A DNA stretch of 64,000 nt from Lysobacteraceae bacterium CU05-9 (lineage in GTDB: Bacteria > Pseudomonadota > Gammaproteobacteria > Xanthomonadales > Xanthomonadaceae): NCBI GenBank assembly GCA_007556525.1, contig SWJS01000001.1:152249-216248 (forward strand), given 5' to 3'. Made by a program: the position numbers and the translations under genes. The notes under the pieces are model-generated. The model had not been told where the DNA came from and searched no databases. It saw only the letters and a list, made by a program, of their open reading frames with translations. This document shows positions 58,450-64,000 of this stretch, one piece after another. Each line of letters starts with the position of its first letter. Position 1 is the stretch's first letter.

Positions 58450-61400
58450 GTGTCTAAAAACCTCAATAAGGCTTTACGCCAGAGCGCGCTTGCTGCGGCT
58501 CTCGGTATCTGTATGGTCTCGCCCGCTTAGGCGCAATCGAACACCACCGGTAACGTCTTCGGTAGTGCCAAAGCTGGTTCCACAATCACCGTAGAAGATC
58601 CGTCCACTGGCGTCCGGCGTGAAGTCGTTGCGAGTGCCGATGGTTCGTATCGCGCCGCATCGCTGCCACCGGGCACCTACCGCGTCACTGTCAAGGACGC
58701 CGACGGCAGCACTTCCACCCGTGACGCCGTGCCGGTTCAAGTCGGTGTCGGTACTCCCGTCAACTTCGTCGAGCGTGCCTCGTCAGCTGGTGGTACGAAG
58801 AATGTCGGTACCGTCCGCGTCCGCGGCTCACGCGCCATCTCGCTAATCGACGTTTCCTCAACGGAAACCGCGACGGTTCTGAGCTCCGCTCAGCTCGCCC
58901 GCATTCCTGTCGCACGTGACACCACCTCGGTTGCATTGCTCGCACCGGGCACCGTCCGTGGTGACGCGGCGTTCGGTAACCTCGCATCCTTCGGCGGTGC
59001 ATCGGTTGCGGAAAACCAATACTTCGTCAACGGTTTCAACATCACCAATACGTTCCGTAACTTGAACTTCTCGAAGGTGCCCTTTGAGGCCATCGCAGAA
59101 ACGCAAGTGAAGACCGGTGGTTACGGTGCGGAATTCGGCCGTTCGCTCGGCGGTGTCGTGAACCAGGTGACCAAGCGCGGTACCAATGAATTCAAGGGCG
59201 GCGCAAGCGTCTACTGGAATCCGAAGACTGCGACCGAAGGCAACTTCGTGAAGACCAACGGCGCAATTGCCGAAAACAATTCGCAAGACGGCGCGTCCAG
59301 CCGGCAGACCAACTTGTGGGCCGGTGGTGCGTTGATTAAAGACAAGCTTTTTGCGTATGGCTTGATCGGCTACGGTGAATCGGAATTTGACCGTTGGGGT
59401 AATGACGCCGCGAACAAGAACCGTCACAACACCAGCAAAATGCCGTTCTGGTTGGCGAAACTCGACTGGAACATCAACAGCAGGAACTTGCTGGAATTGA
59501 CGGCGTTCTCGGACGAAACGAAATCAACAACCGAGTACAACCTCAATACGGTTGGTAAGGTCGACAAGCTTGCGCTGGTCGGTACGAACCACATCACCAA
59601 CGGTGGTCAAAATGCCATCCTGAAATACACCGGCTTCCTGACCGACAACTTCACACTGTCGGCGTTGTATGGTCATGGCGAATTCAAGCGTAATCAACGT
59701 CTCGTGACGGCGAAGGGTGACACCGTGCAATACGGTGGTGATCTCCTCAAGCCGGCAACGGGTTGCCCGATCATCGTCGATGCGCGTAACGCAGCACGCC
59801 GTGCAGTGACCGGCACCTACGTTTCCCAGTGCAACATCACCGGCGGTTCGATTGACCGCACGGATTCGGGAGACAAGCGTAACCAGTTCCGCGTTGACGC
59901 TGACTGGCGCATTGGACGCCATGCACTGCGCTTCGGTGTGGACATGGATGAGTACACATCGATTGCCGGTACTTCGTATGAAGGCGGTAACGTGTGGCGT
60001 TATTACCAAGCGAACATCGGCAATGGCGTGCAGGACATCGTGCGTAAGCAGATCGTCAACCAAGGTACGACGGTCAAGCTGAAGCAACAGGCGTTCTACA
60101 TCCAGGACAACTGGAACGTTACCGACAACTTCCTCGCATACGTCGGTCTGCGTTGGGATACGTTCGATAACTTGAATGGTGATGGCGAGTCTTTTGTCAA
60201 AATCAAAAACCAACTCGGCCCACGCCTCGGTTTCTCGTGGGACGTGAATGGCGATTCGACGTTTAAGGTGTTCGGTAACGCCGGCCGTTACGCATTGCCA
60301 TTGACGCCATCCGTTGCTGTGCGTGGTGCTTCCGCATCGCTGTACACGCGTCAGGAATATACCTTCACGGGTGTTGATCCAACGACGGGTGCGCCTCTGG
60401 GCATCGTGCCAATCATCGGCAAGGGCTCGCAGTATGAGTTCCGTTATGTCAACGGTGAATTCGGCAAGCCGAAGAATCCTGCAACGATCGCCGCAACGAA
60501 CTTGAAGCCGATGTATCAGGACGAATTCATTTTGGGCTTCCAAAAGAAAGTCACTGACGGCCTCAACATCGGTGCAACCGCAATCTACCGTAACTTGAAG
60601 CAAGCGATCGACGATAACTGCGATTACGAGCCAATCCTGGATGCGTTGGTTGCCGGTGGTGTTGATGCGAGCAAGGTTGTTTTGCCAAACGGTGGCTCCC
60701 CATACTGCCGTATGTTCAACCCAGGCGCGAACGCAACGTTCCTGACCGACCCATATGGCACCGGCAAGTTGATCTCGGCTTCGGTGCCGGGCGCAATCTT
60801 CATGATTCCAAAGGGCATGAAGGAAACCAACACGACGTTGGCACGTGCGAAGCGTACGTATCAGTCGCTGGAAGTTTTCGCCGATGGTGCGGGTGACCGT
60901 TACAGCTGGCACGCATCGTATGTCTGGTCGCGCAGTGCAGGTAACACCGAAGGCGGCGTGAAGTCGGACATCGTGAAGCTGACACGAGCGTGACGCAAGA
61001 CTTCGACTACGCAGACCTCAACGTCGACACGTATGGCTTCCTGCCAAACGATCGCCGCCACACGGTCAAGCTGTTCGGTAGCTATGACATCTCCGAGCAA
61101 CTGTCGGTCGGTGCCAACGCACTGTTCCAAACGGGCCGTCCATACAACTGCCTGGGTGTGAAGGATCTCACGCGCGCCAACGGTACGCATTCGGGTAGCA
61201 CGCACCCATACGGAACCTCGTTCTTCCGTTGCGATGACGTTGCGATTCCGCGTGGTACTGCCGGACGCCTGCCGTTCACGAGCACGTTGGATCTGAACAT
61301 GGTTTACCGCCCGGCCTTCATCAAGGGCCTGACGGCGAAATTGGACGTCTTCAACGTGTTCAATTCGCAGAAAACCACCGCAGTCATGGAAGGCTACGAA

Positions 61401-61532
61401 TCCGCAGCCAACTACAACACTTCGGGTCAATTCCTGACAGGTGCTGCGAACATCAACCTCGATACGTACTTGCTGCCTCGCGCATTGCAGGCACCACGTG
61501 CATATCGTCTGATGTTGCAATACAACTTTTGA
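58450..61532 (+). pseudogene. Oar-like TonB-dependent receptor, disrupted by stop and frameshift
   Basis: The gene begins GTG at 58450 with CAGGA upstream. The peptide MSKNLNKALRQSALAAALG leads into a signal peptide, but codon 27 is TAG (58528-58530), where the paralogue downstream has TAT (Tyr27). The frame then stays open through a carboxypeptidase-regulatory-like domain, plug (NQYFVNGFNITN) and most of the barrel, ending early at TGA 60991-60993. One G is missing near 60973: restoring it gives DIGEADTSVTQDF and joins the frame that runs to 61532, ending in Phe. GTG at 58729 could start a peptide without signal. Loss of function is inferred; sequencing error is the alternative. Confidence 0.85.
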
Positions 61533-61562
61533 TCTAGCGACTCTCTTCTAGCTAGCAAAGAG

Positions 61563-61590
61563 CAATGGCCACGGTTTTCCGTGGCCATTG
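61563..61590 (+). terminator. Hairpin terminator after the first receptor
   Basis: CAATGGCCACGG (61563-61574) and CCGTGGCCATTG (61579-61590) form a perfect 12-bp stem with a TTTT loop, 30 bases after the receptor stop. No long T-run follows (TCGTTAATG), so termination may be weak, but position and stem strength favour it. Confidence 0.7.
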
Positions 61591-61835
61591 TCGTTAATGA
61601 TGCAGTTAGATTCAGCGCAGAAGTGCTGACCAGTCTGTACCGAATGGAAAAATCTTTCACGTGGGTTTAACAACTCGCCAGTTCAATAAGTCGGTTTTTG
61701 TGACGCGTATCAGAAAACCAGAAAAATGAAATATCCACGTATTGATTACGGTTTTTTAACGGCGTAGGTTCGACAGAAGTCCTGTTTGAGGAGCGGGGCG
61801 AGCTGATGTTATTCATTTTTTGAAAGGGAATTAAC
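61591..61835 (+). promoter_or_regulatory. Leader of the second receptor gene
   Basis: This 245-base stretch holds half of the parS-like palindrome (TTTCACGTG, 61655-61663), TTTAACAACTC (61666-61676) and GTCGGTTTTTG (61690-61700), all shared with the first receptor's leader but spaced differently. Further on are AT-rich tracts and the SD AAGGGA (about 61824-61829). No open frame of interest and no clear -10/-35 pair are seen. Confidence 0.5.
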
Positions 61836-64000
61836 GTGTCGAAACCAATGAATCGCGTGATACGCCAGACTGCACTTGCTGCTGCGCTTGGCGTCTGCTT
61901 TGCGTCGCCTGTCTATGCTCAATCGAACACCACGGGTAATGTGTTCGGTTATGCGAATGCCGGCTCCACAATTACTGTTGAAGATCCATCCACTGGCGTT
62001 CGCCGGGAAGTGCAGGTCGCAGCCGACGGCTCGTACCGTGCTGCTTCGCTGCCGCCGGGAACCTACGTTGTCACTGAGCGAAATGCTGACGGCAGCGTTT
62101 CGAAGCGTGAAAACATCGTTGTGCAACTCGGCGTCGGTACACCGGTTGACTTCGCTGACCGTGTAACGACCACCACGAGCAGCGGTGGCACGAAGAATGT
62201 CGGTACCGTCCGCGTCCGCGGTTCGCGCGCCATCTCGCCGATCGACGTCTCCTCGACCGAATCAGCGACGATTCTTTCGTCGGCTGCCATTGCGCGGATC
62301 CCCGTCGCACGTGACACCACGTCGGTTGCATTGCTCGCACCGGGTACGGTGAAGGGCGATGCGGCATTCGGTAACTTGGCATCGTTCGGTGGTGCATCGG
62401 TTGCGGAAAACCAATACTACGTCAACGGTTTCAACGTCACCAACTCGTTCCGCAGCTTGAACTTCTCGCAAGTGCCTTTCGAAGGCATTGCAGAACAGCA
62501 AGTGAAGACCGGCGGTTACGGCGCAGAATTCGGTCGCTCGCTCGGCGGTGTCGTCAACCAAGTGACCAAGCGCGGTACGAACGATTTCAAGGGCGGCGTC
62601 GCCGCTTACTGGTCACCGAACGGTGAAGCGCGTCCAAACCGCTACATGGCGAACGGCGAACTGTACGAAGACAACTCCAAGGATTCACGTGACTCCTGGA
62701 ACGTCAACTTGTGGGCCGGTGGTGCGCTGATCAAGAACAAGCTTTTTGCGTATGGTTTGATTGGCTATAACAAAATCGACACCGACTCATGGGGCCTCGC
62801 CGGTCCAATCCGCGGTAGCGATTTCAACACCAGCGGTTCGACGAAGCAGCCAAACTGGTTGATCAAGCTCGATTGGAACATCAACGATCGCAACACACTG
62901 GAATACACGGGTTTTGCCGATACCAGCAAGTCCGAGACGGTTGTTTACAAGAACACGCGTGGTGAGCTCGATCGTGGCGCGCTGCACGGAACGATCTTCG
63001 GTGAGCAAGGTGGTATCAACCACGTACTGAACTGGAAGAGCTTCATCACCGACGCGTTCTCGATTTCGGCGCTGTACGGTCACGGCGAATTCAAGCGTAA
63101 CCAATGGCTCGAAACCGCAGACGGTCAGGACGTGCGTTACCTCGGTGACATCAACGTGCCGGCAACCGGCTGTCCAATCGTCATCGACGCGCGTCCAGGT
63201 GCACGCCAGGCGATCACTGGTCAATACGCTTCGAAATGTAACATCACCGGTGGTGCCATTGACCGCGCCGACTCGGGTGATACCCGCGACCAATTCCGTC
63301 TCGACGCAGACTGGAAGATCGGTTCGCACGCACTGCGTTTCGGTATCGATATCGATAACTACGAATCCGTTGCCGGTACGTCGATGGAAGGTGGCAAGCA
63401 GTGGCGCTACTCGACCACCGGTGGCCGCGACATCGTCCGTCTCCGCGAAATCCGTCAAGGTACGACCGTTGAAGTGAAGCAGCGTGCATTCTATGTACAA
63501 GATCACTGGAACGTAACGGATAACTTCATCGCGTACTTGGGTCTGCGTTGGGATACCTTCCAGAACTACAACGGCGATGGCGAAAAGTACGTCGAAATCA
63601 AGAACCAGCTGGGTCCACGTTTGGGCTTCTCATGGGACGTGATGGGCGACTCCACGTTCAAGGTTTACGGTAACGCCGGCCGTTACGCTTTGCCTCTGAC
63701 ACCATCCGTGGCAGTCCGCGGTGCATCGAAATCCCTGTTCAACCAATCGACCTGGTTCTTCACCGGTGTTGATCCGGTCACGGGTGCACCAACGGGCCTG
63801 ACGCCACGTACGGGCGTAATCTACTTGAACTCGGAAGATGGACGTTCGAAGGATCCACGTACTATCGCATCGCTGAACTTGAAGCCGATGTACCAAGACG
63901 AATACATCCTTGGCTTCCAGAAGATGCTGACCGACCGTCTGTCGATCGGTACGCGCGCCGTATACCGTAACTTGAAGCAAGCGATCGACGATAACTGCGA
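61836..64000 (+). CDS. Oar-like TonB-dependent receptor (partial, runs off the window)
   Basis: The gene starts GTG at 61836, with AAGGGA six bases upstream, and is open for 721 codons to the window end. The signal peptide ends SPVYA at 28. Residues about 30-115 form a carboxypeptidase-regulatory-like domain (NTTGNVFGYANAG...SYRAASLPPGTY); then comes the linker NVGTVRVRGSRAIS, the plug with NQYYVNGFNVTNS and GYGAEFGRSLGGVVNQVTKRG, and the barrel with NLWAGGALIKNKLFAYG. It ends in IDDNC, the same point reached near 60,620 in the first copy. Such receptors import large or peptide-like ligands; the substrate is unknown. Confidence 0.93.
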   Translation, partial: MSKPMNRVIRQTALAAALGVCFASPVYAQSNTTGNVFGYANAGSTITVEDPSTGVRREVQVAADGSYRAASLPPGTYVVTERNADGSVSKRENIVVQLGVGTPVDFADRVTTTTSSGGTKNVGTVRVRGSRAISPIDVSSTESATILSSAAIARIPVARDTTSVALLAPGTVKGDAAFGNLASFGGASVAENQYYVNGFNVTNSFRSLNFSQVPFEGIAEQQVKTGGYGAEFGRSLGGVVNQVTKRGTNDFKGGVAAYWSPNGEARPNRYMANGELYEDNSKDSRDSWNVNLWAGGALIKNKLFAYGLIGYNKIDTDSWGLAGPIRGSDFNTSGSTKQPNWLIKLDWNINDRNTLEYTGFADTSKSETVVYKNTRGELDRGALHGTIFGEQGGINHVLNWKSFITDAFSISALYGHGEFKRNQWLETADGQDVRYLGDINVPATGCPIVIDARPGARQAITGQYASKCNITGGAIDRADSGDTRDQFRLDADWKIGSHALRFGIDIDNYESVAGTSMEGGKQWRYSTTGGRDIVRLREIRQGTTVEVKQRAFYVQDHWNVTDNFIAYLGLRWDTFQNYNGDGEKYVEIKNQLGPRLGFSWDVMGDSTFKVYGNAGRYALPLTPSVAVRGASKSLFNQSTWFFTGVDPVTGAPTGLTPRTGVIYLNSEDGRSKDPRTIASLNLKPMYQDEYILGFQKMLTDRLSIGTRAVYRNLKQAIDDNC

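Noticed and set aside
59524..60912. A 462-codon open frame antisense to the first receptor
   Set aside because: Composition is a mirror of the sense coding sequence and no family motif is visible; the sense strand has clear receptor motifs.
61653..61668. The TTTCACGTG in the second receptor leader as a third parS site
   Set aside because: Only the left half is kept (about 10 of 16 matches); reported instead as a shared leader block.
1..64000. CRISPR arrays, tRNA or rRNA genes, insertion sequences and prophage genes
   Set aside because: I found no regularly spaced repeats, cloverleaf with CCA-type ends, transposase or phage motifs. A tRNAscan or IS search would be the decisive check.

Overview
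The window is 64 kb of chromosomal DNA from a gammaproteobacterium. It is most likely a member of the Lysobacteraceae/Xanthomonadaceae or a close relative. The pointers are the gene orders tgt-yajC-secD-secF, leuS-lptE-holA-nadD-rsfS-rlmH, maf-rng-yhdP-tldD and dxr-rseP-bamA-lpxD-fabZ-lpxA-lpxB-rnhB-dnaE-accA-tilS. Tandem M13 metallopeptidases and tandem Oar-like TonB-dependent receptors with an N-terminal carboxypeptidase-regulatory-like domain are also frequent in that group. This assignment is inference from gene content; no search was run. I see no tRNA, rRNA, insertion sequence, prophage or CRISPR array, so most of the window is core genome.

Layout. 1-3.5 kb: tgt tail, yajC, secD, secF (protein export). 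3.5-11.3 kb: suhB facing away from trmJ, then a PhnD-like periplasmic binding protein overlapping a membrane GGDEF-EAL protein, an ExoD-family protein and a CorC/HlyC-type CBS protein on the other strand, an alkyltransferase-like protein and a rhomboid protease. 11.3-15.8 kb: two M13 peptidases; the upstream copy looks active and the downstream copy has lost zinc ligands. 16-20.3 kb: a beta-CASP nuclease-like protein, a RhlE-type DEAD-box helicase behind a structured leader, a DUF502 protein and the CnoX/YbbN thioredoxin. 20.4-27 kb: a membrane protein, then leuS, lptE, holA, nadD, rsfS and rlmH. 27-38 kb: a SIMPL protein, then maf, rng, yhdP and tldD, darP on the other strand, pmbA and a DUF4870 protein.

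38-58.1 kb is one unbroken block of minus-strand genes, read as pyrH, a CDF metal transporter, frr, uppS, cdsA, dxr, rseP, bamA, lpxD, fabZ, lpxA, lpxB, rnhB, dnaE, accA, tilS, xseB and ispA. Most spacings are 0-40 nt. The block joins isoprenoid and undecaprenyl synthesis (dxr, ispA, uppS), lipid A and fatty acid synthesis (lpxA/B/D, fabZ, accA, cdsA), outer-membrane assembly (bamA, rseP) and information processing (dnaE, rnhB, frr, pyrH, tilS).

58.1-64 kb holds two tandem TonB-dependent receptor genes. The first is a double-lesion pseudogene: an amber codon in the signal peptide and a one-base frameshift near the C terminus. The second is intact as far as the window runs. Their leaders share short sequence blocks, and the first leader contains a near-consensus parS-like palindrome; a second parS-like site lies between the SIMPL gene and maf. 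I did not find a clearly new multi-gene system. The observations most worth a second look are the receptor pseudogene, the inactive M13 paralogue, the parS-like sites, the binding-protein/GGDEF-EAL pair and the helicase leader.
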